A stretch of DNA of 39,040 bases, from assembly GCF_007991615.1 (NCBI RefSeq), contig NZ_BJYR01000032.1:1-39040 (forward strand). The letters run 5' to 3'. The stretch comes from Novosphingobium sediminis (GTDB lineage: Bacteria; Pseudomonadota; Alphaproteobacteria; Sphingomonadales; Sphingomonadaceae). Under the pieces are notes generated by a model. The model ran no database searches, was not told the DNA's origin, and saw nothing but the letters and a program-made list of their open reading frames with translations. This document shows positions 31,804 to 39,040 of this stretch, piece by piece (position 1 is the first letter of the stretch; every line of letters starts with the position of its first letter). The translations under genes and the position numbers were made by a program.

Positions 31804-34800
31804 ATGACCGATCTTTTCACCCAGTTCGACACCCGCCTTGATCAGGCCATCGACGAAGTCGCGCTGGAGCTTGCCAGTGGATCGCTGAGCAAGAATACGC
31901 TCTTCAGCGTCATGAAAAACCTCTACGGAGGTAGCTCGGCTGAAGGCCGCTGGGCACAGCGCGATGCCTATGACCTCCTCGAAGCAGGGGTGACCCGTCA
32001 CCTGCTAAGGTCAGCCGGTCCGGTGCGCCTGGACGACATTACTGCTTTGAGCCTTCTGGTTGAGGAGCTGCCAACCCATACCGTCAGGAGCGAAGACCAG
32101 ATCCGGTTTCAGCAGTTCTCTACGCCTGCCGATCTCGCGGCACTCGCGACCTTCCTCGCGCAGCCCCGGCCAGACGATATCGTGCTGGAGCCGAGTGCGG
32201 GACACGGGGCGCTTGTGGCCAGCCTGCCGACGGTCAGGCAACTGCACCTCAATGAACTTGATCCCAAACGCCGTGAGAAGCTCGCTCTGCTTTTCAAGCA
32301 TGCCGAGCTTACCGGGATCGACGCTGCGATGCTGGCATCCGCGCTGGATCCCTCGCTGCGCCCCAGCCTGATTCTGATGAACCCCCCATTTTCCCGATCG
32401 GAGGGCCGGGGCGTCGACCAGTTCGCAGCGGTGCGACATCTGCGCGCCGCGCTCGGTAGACTGGCTCCTGGTGGTAGACTTGTGGCGGTCATGCCGGACT
32501 GGTTCACCACCAGCGCCAAGCTTTCGAAAATCTATGACCAGACATTCGAGAACTGCACAGTGCAAACAGCTTGCCGCCTTGCCAGATGTTATCACAAGCA
32601 GGGCACGAGCGTGCCGGTTCGCCTCTATGTGATCGACAAGGTCCCCGGAAACATCCGTCCTGCGATCCTTGCCCGATCGACCGTCGCAGAGATTGCCGGG
32701 GCGATCACAGTGGTGAAGCGGGCAGTCGGTCCTTGCGAGCTTTCACCAATTTCCGCACGGCAGCAGACCAAGCCAGGCACGCTGTTCAAGGCGATGCGCA
32801 CCAGTGTAAAGGCGCCTGCGGCAAAGCCGCGGGTGATCGAAGCGCCATCGGTATCGCCGCTCGTTATTCGCCGTCTGGAAACGCCTCGGCCTCTGGGCGA
32901 GCAGGCCGGGGTCTATCTGCCCTACCGCCCAAGCCGGATCGACATTGAAGGCGCAAAAGCGCACCCGACCCCGCTCGTGGAAAGCGTGGCCATGGGCTCC
33001 ATCCCCGCGCCGGTGCCTGAGTATTGCCCCAGCCTGCAGGACCGCATCCTCAAAGAAAGCCTGCTTTCAGAAGCGCAGCTTGAGACCGTGATCTATGCCG
33101 GCAATGCCTGGCAGCAGTATCTACCCGGCCTGTTCGTCCCCGCGGATGAGGGTGTCGCTCTCACTCTGGCTGAAGACGGACACTGCTACCGCAAGGGCTA
33201 CTTCCTCGGTGATGGCACTGGCGCGGGCAAAGGCCGGCAGATTGCCGCCTGCATTCTCGACAATTGGTTGGCCGGACGCCGCAAGGCGATCTGGGTATCC
33301 AAGAACGAGAGCTTGCTCGAAGATGCGCGGCGGGACTGGAGCGCGATCGGCGGGATGCCTGCCGACATTCAACCACTCTCCAGCTGGAAGATCGATCAGC
33401 CGGTACCCTTCCGTGAGGGGATCCTCTTCGTAACCTATCCCACGCTGCGCAGTCAGAGGCAGGATGCGACCCGTCTCAGGCAATTGCTGGACTGGGCTGG
33501 GGCGGATTTCGAAGGCGTCATCGCCTTTGACGAAAGCCATGAAATGGGCGGTGTCGCCGGAGGGGAGGGCGCTCGCGGGAGCAAATCTGGCTCCCAACAG
33601 GGTATCGCCGGCGTCATGCTCCAGAACCATCTGCCCAAGGCCCGCGTGCTCTATGCCTCGGCGACCGGGGCCTCTGAAGTCAACAATCTCGCCTATGCGG
33701 TGCGGCTCGGCCTCTGGGGGCCAGGAACCGCCTTCGCCAACCGCGAGGACTTCATCAGCCAGATCAGGGCAGGGGGCATCGCTGCCATGGAGCTGGTGTC
33801 GCGTGACCTTAAGGCCCTTGGGCTGTACCAGGCCCGCGCGCTGAGCTTTGCCGGGGTCGAGTACGAGATCCTCAAGCATGACCTGACGGCCCAGCAGATC
33901 GCGGTGTACGACACCTATGCGGATGCCTGGTCGATGATTCACCAGAACATGGAGGAGGCGCTGGCTCTTACCGGCGTGGTCGACGACATCGATGGCAGCA
34001 CGCTCAACGGCGGTGCGAAGGCTGCAGCGCGCAGTCGCTTTGAGAGCACCAAGCAGCGCTTTTTCAACCAGCTGCTGCTTTCGATGAAGCTCCCGACCCT
34101 GATCAGCGCCATCAATCACCACCTCGACCAGGATGACGTGGTGGTGGTCCAGTTGGTCTCGACCGCCGAAAGCATCCTCGATCGACGGCTCGACAGCCTT
34201 TCACCCGAGGAGCGAGCCGAACTCGACCTTGATCTCAGCCCGCTTGATGCGGTGATTGAATACCTCGAGCGCGCCTTCCCCACCCAGCAAATGACGCTCT
34301 ATACCGAAGACACCGGCGCCACCCGTTCGACCCCGATGTTCGACGAGGACGGCCGTCCCGTGCACAATCAGGCTGCGATTGCCCGGCGAGCCGAGCTGAT
34401 CGAGCATCTCTGCGCGATGCCGCCGATCAAGCCGGCCCTCGACGGCATCATCGAACACTACGGAACGGACAAGGTCGCAGAAGTCACCGGGCGCACAAAG
34501 CGCCTCATTACCCAGGCTGATGGCAACCAACGCCTCGAAACCCGCTCTCCGCGAACGAACCAATCGGAGATCGACCAGTTCATGGATGGCCGCAAGCCCA
34601 TTCTCGTCTTCAGCGATGCAGGCGGAACGGGGCGCTCCTACCATGCCAGCCTTGACGCAGCCTGCCAGCAGCGCCGGGTGCATTTCCTGCTCGAGCCGGG
34701 TTGGCGCGCTGACCGGGCCATCCAGGGCCTCGGCCGCACCCACCGCACCCATCAGGCGAACACACCCCTGTTCAGGCCGGTCACGACCAACTGCAAAGGT

Positions 34801-36018
34801 GAGCTACGCTTCACTAGCACGATCGCGCGGCGCCTCGACAGCCTTGGAGCATTGACGCGCGGCCAGCGCCAGACCGGCGGCCAGAATCTGTTCGATCCGG
34901 CGGACAATCTCGAAAGCCCTTATGCCAAGGCGGCGCTCACCAGCTGGTTCGGCCTTCTCGCAGAGGGAACGCTGAAGAGCGTGACCTTGTCTGACTTCGA
35001 GCGACGCAGCGGATTGACGATCGTCTCCCAGGACGGCGTGCTCGAAGAAGACCTTCCCCCGATCCAGCGGTGGCTCAATCGCATTCTTGCACTGCCGATC
35101 GGCACGCAGAATGCGATCTTCGACGAGTTTCTTGGGCTCGTAGAGGCGCGGGTTTCCGCGGCGCGGGAGGCCGGCTCTCTGGATGTCGGCGTCGAAACGA
35201 TTCAGGTCGAAAGTGCCGAAGTCATCGAAGATATTGTGCTGCGGACGGACGCACGGACCGGGGCGACCTCGCACCTTCTCCAGCTCGCCCTCAGGACGCG
35301 TGCCCGGCCAATGACGTTAGAACGGGTAAAGCAGCGCCTCGACCTTTCGGACGGGTGCATGCTCATGCACAACACTAAGAGTGGCAGGGCAGCGCTGGCC
35401 GAACCGTCCCGGCACTTCATGACGGATCGGGGCGAGCTGATCCGCCGCGTCATTCTCCACCGACCGCTACGCCGCGAATACCATCATCTTGATGATCTCG
35501 CAGAGTCTGCTTGGGCGGAGTGCTCTCGGGAGACCTTCGAGCAGCTCTGGTGTGCCGAGGTTGCCGAGTTGGCCGAGAAGCTGACAACCGAGAAGATCTA
35601 CCTCGCCACAGGACTGCTGTTGCCGATCTGGTCGAGCCTTCCCATCGAATATCTGGAGGTTCGGCGAATTGTCGATGAGGAGGGACGCAGCTGGCTCGGC
35701 CGCATCGTTCACGAGCTCGACGTCGCAAACCTTCTGCAGAAGTTCGATATTACCTCGAGTGTCGAACTCACGCAGCAAACGATCCTCAAGGCGCTCGGAG
35801 AGCACCGGACCATCCCTATCAAGCAACCGTTTGAGGCCACCATCAAGTCGTCGCGGGTCGCCAACGAGCAACGCTACGAGATCGTCGGCGCCCCTGTCGA
35901 CCAGCTGCCCTGGTTGAAGAGCATCGGCTGCTTCACCGAGATCATTTCGTTCCGCACACGGGTGTTCATTCCGACAAGGGCGGCGGAGGCCGTGCTGGCT
36001 GCGCTCCTGATGCGCTGA
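31804..36018 (+). CDS. Methyltransferase/strawberry-notch helicase fusion (DarB-like)
   Basis: A 1404-aa polyprotein-like enzyme. Residues about 95-230 are a class I SAM methyltransferase: VLEPSAGHGALVASL and the N6-adenine-type catalytic NPPF near 193. From about 400 a strawberry-notch-type SF2 helicase begins: Walker A GDGTGAGKGRQ at about 469, DESH at 576-579; the helicase C half includes FSDAGGTGRSYH and IQGLGRTHRTHQ near 974. The final 350 residues are uncharacterised. The layout recalls DarB of phage P1 and the polyvalent proteins of conjugative elements that protect incoming DNA. It heads a block with a ParB-like protein and an ArdC-like protein. DNA modification/antirestriction is plausible, not shown. 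Confidence 0.85.
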   Translation: MTDLFTQFDTRLDQAIDEVALELASGSLSKNTLFSVMKNLYGGSSAEGRWAQRDAYDLLEAGVTRHLLRSAGPVRLDDITALSLLVEELPTHTVRSEDQIRFQQFSTPADLAALATFLAQPRPDDIVLEPSAGHGALVASLPTVRQLHLNELDPKRREKLALLFKHAELTGIDAAMLASALDPSLRPSLILMNPPFSRSEGRGVDQFAAVRHLRAALGRLAPGGRLVAVMPDWFTTSAKLSKIYDQTFENCTVQTACRLARCYHKQGTSVPVRLYVIDKVPGNIRPAILARSTVAEIAGAITVVKRAVGPCELSPISARQQTKPGTLFKAMRTSVKAPAAKPRVIEAPSVSPLVIRRLETPRPLGEQAGVYLPYRPSRIDIEGAKAHPTPLVESVAMGSIPAPVPEYCPSLQDRILKESLLSEAQLETVIYAGNAWQQYLPGLFVPADEGVALTLAEDGHCYRKGYFLGDGTGAGKGRQIAACILDNWLAGRRKAIWVSKNESLLEDARRDWSAIGGMPADIQPLSSWKIDQPVPFREGILFVTYPTLRSQRQDATRLRQLLDWAGADFEGVIAFDESHEMGGVAGGEGARGSKSGSQQGIAGVMLQNHLPKARVLYASATGASEVNNLAYAVRLGLWGPGTAFANREDFISQIRAGGIAAMELVSRDLKALGLYQARALSFAGVEYEILKHDLTAQQIAVYDTYADAWSMIHQNMEEALALTGVVDDIDGSTLNGGAKAAARSRFESTKQRFFNQLLLSMKLPTLISAINHHLDQDDVVVVQLVSTAESILDRRLDSLSPEERAELDLDLSPLDAVIEYLERAFPTQQMTLYTEDTGATRSTPMFDEDGRPVHNQAAIARRAELIEHLCAMPPIKPALDGIIEHYGTDKVAEVTGRTKRLITQADGNQRLETRSPRTNQSEIDQFMDGRKPILVFSDAGGTGRSYHASLDAACQQRRVHFLLEPGWRADRAIQGLGRTHRTHQANTPLFRPVTTNCKGELRFTSTIARRLDSLGALTRGQRQTGGQNLFDPADNLESPYAKAALTSWFGLLAEGTLKSVTLSDFERRSGLTIVSQDGVLEEDLPPIQRWLNRILALPIGTQNAIFDEFLGLVEARVSAAREAGSLDVGVETIQVESAEVIEDIVLRTDARTGATSHLLQLALRTRARPMTLERVKQRLDLSDGCMLMHNTKSGRAALAEPSRHFMTDRGELIRRVILHRPLRREYHHLDDLAESAWAECSRETFEQLWCAEVAELAEKLTTEKIYLATGLLLPIWSSLPIEYLEVRRIVDEEGRSWLGRIVHELDVANLLQKFDITSSVELTQQTILKALGEHRTIPIKQPFEATIKSSRVANEQRYEIVGAPVDQLPWLKSIGCFTEIISFRTRVFIPTRAAEAVLAALLMR

Positions 36019-36098
36019 TGCGGGGCAGCGCCGAAGGCCTTGAACCCATGGCGACTGCGACCAGTGCAGGGACTCGTCGGTGCATGGACCCGACAAAC

Positions 36099-36126
36099 AA
36101 GGGGAGGGGGAGGGGATCTGTGCCCC
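36099..36126 (+). promoter_or_regulatory. G-rich leader before the ParB-like gene
   Basis: AAGGGGAGGGGGAGGGG with three G-runs (36101-36104, 36106-36110, 36112-36115), the last able to pair with CCCC at 36123-36126. The first 13 bases are the same as in the leader at 31758. Confidence 0.5.
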
Positions 36127-36160
36127 GGTGATGGCCGGGAGCAGATCAGGAGTGACCGAG

Positions 36161-38239
36161 ATGCTGATTCCCTTTTCCAAGCTCTATCTGAGCGATGCGA
36201 ACGTGCGCAAAACACGCAACGACCAAGAAGATGCGCAGCTTTCTGCGGACATCGAGGCCCGCGGCCTCTTGCAGAACCTGCTGGTGACCAAGAGCAAGAA
36301 GCGCGGCCAGTATGCGGTGATCGCAGGCGGCCGCCGTCTGCGCGCCATCGGCATGATCATCGATCGCGGTGCCTGGGCAGCGGATGCTGAAGTCGAATGC
36401 AAGCTGCTCGAGGGTAGCGAAGAAACCGCGGGCGAAGCCTCGCTCGCCGAGAACTTCCAGCGGGTCGGCATGTCTCCGGCTGAAGAATGCCGTGCCTTCC
36501 AGCACTTCATCAAAGAAGGCAGCGATATCGCGGCCGTGGCGAAGCGCTTCGGACTCACCCAGCGGTTCGTCGAAGGCCGCCTGCGCCTTGCCAATCTGGC
36601 AGCGCCGATCTTCGAGGCACTCGCCGCTGGCGACATCACCCTCGAAATCGCCAAGGCCTATGCCGCCACGGACCAGCATGAAGTGCAGATGCGCGTCTTC
36701 GATCAGATGCGCCATGCCTACAACCCCAGCGCCGACGCCATTCGCCGCATGGTCGCTACCGGCTCCATGCGCGGCAATGACCCTATCGCGCTTCTCATCG
36801 GCGAAGATGCCTATGTGGCTGCCGGCGGAAAGGTCGAGCGCGATCTGTTCAGCGATGCGGGCGAAGATCGCTGGATCGATATCGAAATCGCGCACAGGCT
36901 CGCCTCCGAGAAGATGGAAGCTGAAGCCCAGCGCCTCACGGCCGAGACCGGACTCGCCTGGATCAGCCCCGTGGCCGCAAGCAACTCCTGGCAGGCGCGC
37001 AGCGAGATGGGCGTGTCCGCTGTCCGGCTCCCGCCTATGCCCCTCACTGAGGCGGCAAGAGCCCGCATTGACGAGATCGACGCCAGGATCGACGAGATCA
37101 GCGCAATCTTCGATGAAGGTGACGACCAGGACGACGTCGACTTCGGGAAGCTCGAGGCCGAGTACGAGGCGCTCGATGCCGAACGCAGCGACCTCAATAA
37201 TCCGGTCCGTGAGCTGCCCGAAGAATGGCGCGGTGAAGTCGGGCGCTTCCTCGTGCTCACCACCCGCGGCGAGATGGTTCTCGAGGCAGATTACTACAGC
37301 GAGAAGCGGTTGTCGTTCGAGACCGATGACCACGGCAATGTGACCGCGACGGCAGAAGAGCCGGCACCGACCTCCGGGGGCCGCGCAAGCGGTACTCCCG
37401 CACGGCCTGAAGCCATCGCACCCGGAAGCGAGAAGCCGATCAGCGCGAGGCTATTCGACGAGCTCGCCGTTCAGCGCCGCAATATCCTGTCGGCTTGCCT
37501 GCTCGGCGATCCGGGGCTTGCCCTCGATTTCGCTATCTTCGCGCTCGCGGACAATCGCAGCTATGAGGGGAAGGGCACCTCGATCAAGGCGGGACGGCCG
37601 AGCGATCCTGCGACCGGCGAGGTTCCGCAATCAGCGGCAGAGGGCATTCTTGCCGAGGCAGAGGAAGGTCTCGACAAGGCGTGGCAGGAGCAGACCAGCG
37701 TCGCGGCCCGTTTCATCGCCTTCCGCGACCTCGAAGACGATGCCAAGGCGGCCTGGCTTGCCTATGCGGTGGCGCTCTCGCTCGAGGCGAAGAAGGGCTA
37801 CGGATCCGAATATCATCCGGTCCATGCCGTGCTCGGGTTGATGCTCGATGTCGACGTTGCGGCTCTGTGGCGGCCGACTGCCGAGAACTTCTTCGACCGG
37901 GTAAGCAAAACCTCCTGTCTGGCCGCGCTGACCGAGGTTGGCGGAAGTGACCTTGCAGCGCGCTATGCGGCGTCCAAAAAGGCGGACCTCGCCAAGACCT
38001 GCGAGACGATCTTCGCCGGCAAGGCGATCATCGAGCAGGAGGTCAAGGAAGCTGCCCTTGCCTGGCTGCCCGAGGCCATGAAGTTCAGCACGGCCGCGCC
38101 CGGGGGCGTGCAAGGCGCTGATCCCGAGGTCTCTGACGACGGCGAGGCCGATATCGACGCAGTCGATGGGGCGGACGCGCTGCCTGATGCCGAAGAGCAG
38201 CCCGAAGGCGCCGCCGAAGACACGACGGTGGCTGCCTGA
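36161..38239 (+). CDS. Large ParB-like nuclease/partition-domain protein
   Basis: A 692-aa protein. The N-terminal ParB/Srx domain (1-95) has GGRRLRA at 56-62 and ENFQRVGMSPAEE; a KorB-like HTH follows (VAKRFGLTQRFVEGRLRLAN). From about 200 it departs from true ParB: a charged linker and coiled coil with DEIDARIDEIS, then a helical C-terminal domain (about 450-650) and an acidic tail. It is far longer than the 300-350 residues of partition ParB and has no ParA partner, so it is not the segregation ParB of this plasmid. An open frame begins at 36080, but the ATG at 36161 has AGGAG eight bases upstream and the conserved N-terminus. It follows the helicase gene by 142 nt and precedes ardC. Confidence 0.88.
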   Translation: MLIPFSKLYLSDANVRKTRNDQEDAQLSADIEARGLLQNLLVTKSKKRGQYAVIAGGRRLRAIGMIIDRGAWAADAEVECKLLEGSEETAGEASLAENFQRVGMSPAEECRAFQHFIKEGSDIAAVAKRFGLTQRFVEGRLRLANLAAPIFEALAAGDITLEIAKAYAATDQHEVQMRVFDQMRHAYNPSADAIRRMVATGSMRGNDPIALLIGEDAYVAAGGKVERDLFSDAGEDRWIDIEIAHRLASEKMEAEAQRLTAETGLAWISPVAASNSWQARSEMGVSAVRLPPMPLTEAARARIDEIDARIDEISAIFDEGDDQDDVDFGKLEAEYEALDAERSDLNNPVRELPEEWRGEVGRFLVLTTRGEMVLEADYYSEKRLSFETDDHGNVTATAEEPAPTSGGRASGTPARPEAIAPGSEKPISARLFDELAVQRRNILSACLLGDPGLALDFAIFALADNRSYEGKGTSIKAGRPSDPATGEVPQSAAEGILAEAEEGLDKAWQEQTSVAARFIAFRDLEDDAKAAWLAYAVALSLEAKKGYGSEYHPVHAVLGLMLDVDVAALWRPTAENFFDRVSKTSCLAALTEVGGSDLAARYAASKKADLAKTCETIFAGKAIIEQEVKEAALAWLPEAMKFSTAAPGGVQGADPEVSDDGEADIDAVDGADALPDAEEQPEGAAEDTTVAA

Positions 38240-38249
38240 AGGGCTCACC

Positions 38250-38279
38250 CTCCTCCTGATGTCCTCCCCCTGATGTAAT
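38250..38279 (+). repeat. Imperfect repeat CCTCCTGATGT / CCTCCCCCTGATGT
   Basis: Two adjoining imperfect copies in the gap between the ParB-like gene and ardC. On the other strand it is purine-rich, the opposite polarity to the G-rich leaders. Significance unknown. Confidence 0.4.
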
Positions 38280-38309
38280 GGCCCGGTCGCTCACTCGAGT
38301 GGCCGGGCC
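38280..38309 (+). terminator. Strong stem-loop between the ParB-like gene and ardC
   Basis: GGCCCGG (38280-38286) pairs with CCGGGCC (38303-38309), and the intervening 16 bases contain the self-complementary CACTCGAGTG (38292-38301). The following TTCGTCTTCC is only partly T-rich, so it may be a terminator or an attenuator. Confidence 0.5.
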
Positions 38310-38335
38310 TTCGTCTTCCAAGAAGGGAAACGCCG

Positions 38336-39040
38336 ATGCGCCGCGGACCAAAGCGCGATGTCGCGCAGGAAATTACCAATCTCATCATTGCACGGATCGA
38401 GGCCGGCACACTGCCCTGGCGGCGGCCATGGAAAAAGACCGGGTCGGGTGGCGCGCCTCTGCGTGCTGGCGGATTGCCCTACACCGGGATTAATCGCCTC
38501 TATCTCTGGGCGGTCGCCGACTGCCTCGGATATGCTTCGCGCTACTGGATGACCTATCGTCAGGCTCAGGAACTGGGCGGGCAGGTGCGCAAAGGTGAGA
38601 CGGCCGAGCCGAGCATCTATTTCAACAGCACGAGCAAGACCGACGTTGATCAGGCGACTGGCGAGGAGACGTCGAAAACCATCCGGTTCATGCGGTCCTA
38701 CAGCGTCTTCAACGCCTCGCAGATCGAAGGCCTTCCGTCGCATTTCTATCCCAGTCCGGTCCCCGATGCACCGCCGACGCCCTCTGTGAAGGCAGCAGCC
38801 ATCCAAGCCTTCTTTGCGCCGATCCCTGCGGACATCCGTCATGGCGGCGACCGTGCATTCTTCTCGCCGGGCGGAGACTACATCCAGCTTCCCGAGCGGG
38901 GCGCGTTCCGCACCGAAGACGGATATGTCGCCACCAAAGCCCACGAACTCGGACACTGGAGCGGGCACCCCTCGCGGCTTGCGCGCACGTTCGGCAAGCG
39001 GTTCGGCGACAAGGCCTATGCCTTCGAGGAACTGGTTGCC
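38336..39040 (+). CDS. ArdC-like antirestriction protein, partial (3' end outside window)
   Basis: 235 codons are open to the end of the window. The N-terminal ArdC ssDNA-binding domain is at about 1-130 (LIIARIEAGTLPWRRPW, then YTGINRLYLW and the FNASQIEGLP segment). The C-terminal part is the zinc-metallopeptidase-like domain: HELGHWSGH with HELGH at 203-207, and the downstream Glu of AFEELVA (231 or 232) as third ligand. ATG at 38336 follows AAGGGAAACGCCG. In IncW plasmids ArdC protects entering DNA from host restriction. Only one other protein in this block, the methyltransferase/helicase, has an obvious antirestriction link. Confidence 0.9.
   Translation, partial: MRRGPKRDVAQEITNLIIARIEAGTLPWRRPWKKTGSGGAPLRAGGLPYTGINRLYLWAVADCLGYASRYWMTYRQAQELGGQVRKGETAEPSIYFNSTSKTDVDQATGEETSKTIRFMRSYSVFNASQIEGLPSHFYPSPVPDAPPTPSVKAAAIQAFFAPIPADIRHGGDRAFFSPGGDYIQLPERGAFRTEDGYVATKAHELGHWSGHPSRLARTFGKRFGDKAYAFEELVA

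Noticed and set aside
33121..34122. 333-aa minus-strand frame
   Set aside because: Antisense to the helicase fusion; composition and lack of motifs mark it as a shadow.
36146..37333. 395-aa minus-strand frame
   Set aside because: Antisense to the ParB-like gene; no domain recognised.

Overview
The window reads as part of a large metal-resistance plasmid (or plasmid-derived element) from an alphaproteobacterium, most likely a sphingomonad or erythrobacter. This rests on high-GC codon use, a Rep_3/iteron replicon next to parAB, and a gene set (WGR protein, toprim protein, strawberry-notch/ParB/ArdC block, Cop and HME-RND modules) that I associate with Sphingomonadales plasmids. The taxonomic call is inference; no rRNA, tRNA or CRISPR array was seen.

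Layout. (1) 1-409: non-coding, holding what looks like the end of a Tn402/Tn5053-type transposon. (2) 410-5500: replication and partition backbone. An HTH protein faces repA-parA-parB, which is read leftward. A repeated 18-bp palindrome flanks parA; an operator of inverted iteron cores and a 22-bp-spaced iteron array lie upstream of repA. (3) 5497-6712: a WGR-domain protein and a CHC2/toprim protein. (4) 6834-29858: metal island. MerR regulator and DUF3703; His-rich exported protein plus CzcCBA-type efflux; YnfA-like and DUF3147-like membrane proteins; a CnrYXH-type surface-signalling sigma operon; copABCD; a second MerR regulator with a divergent glutaredoxin-MauE fusion; a second HME-RND pump (adaptor, permease, NodT-type outer-membrane lipoprotein) followed by an OmpR-type regulator and histidine kinase; a DUF347 membrane protein. 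(5) 30060-31630: hipBA toxin-antitoxin pair with twin palindromic operators. (6) 31804-39040: a 1404-aa methyltransferase/strawberry-notch helicase fusion, a large ParB-like protein and an ArdC-like antirestriction protein that runs off the window.

How it works together. Two RND pumps would export divalent and/or monovalent metals across both membranes. CopA oxidises or sequesters periplasmic copper, with CopB, CopC and CopD as partners. Control is layered: two MerR-type repressor/activators with clear operators, one two-component system, and one ECF sigma factor held by a membrane anti-sigma and a periplasmic metal sensor. An identical promoter architecture (TTTGAGGG, 14 nt, TGCGTA) lies before both the sigma operon and copA, so the sigma factor probably controls itself and the copper operon.

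Most interesting points: the CnrYXH-to-copABCD wiring with a nearly leaderless copA; the helicase-methyltransferase/ParB/ArdC block, whose first two genes share a G-rich leader with the toprim gene; and the hipBA promoter, which predicts a leaderless hipB mRNA.
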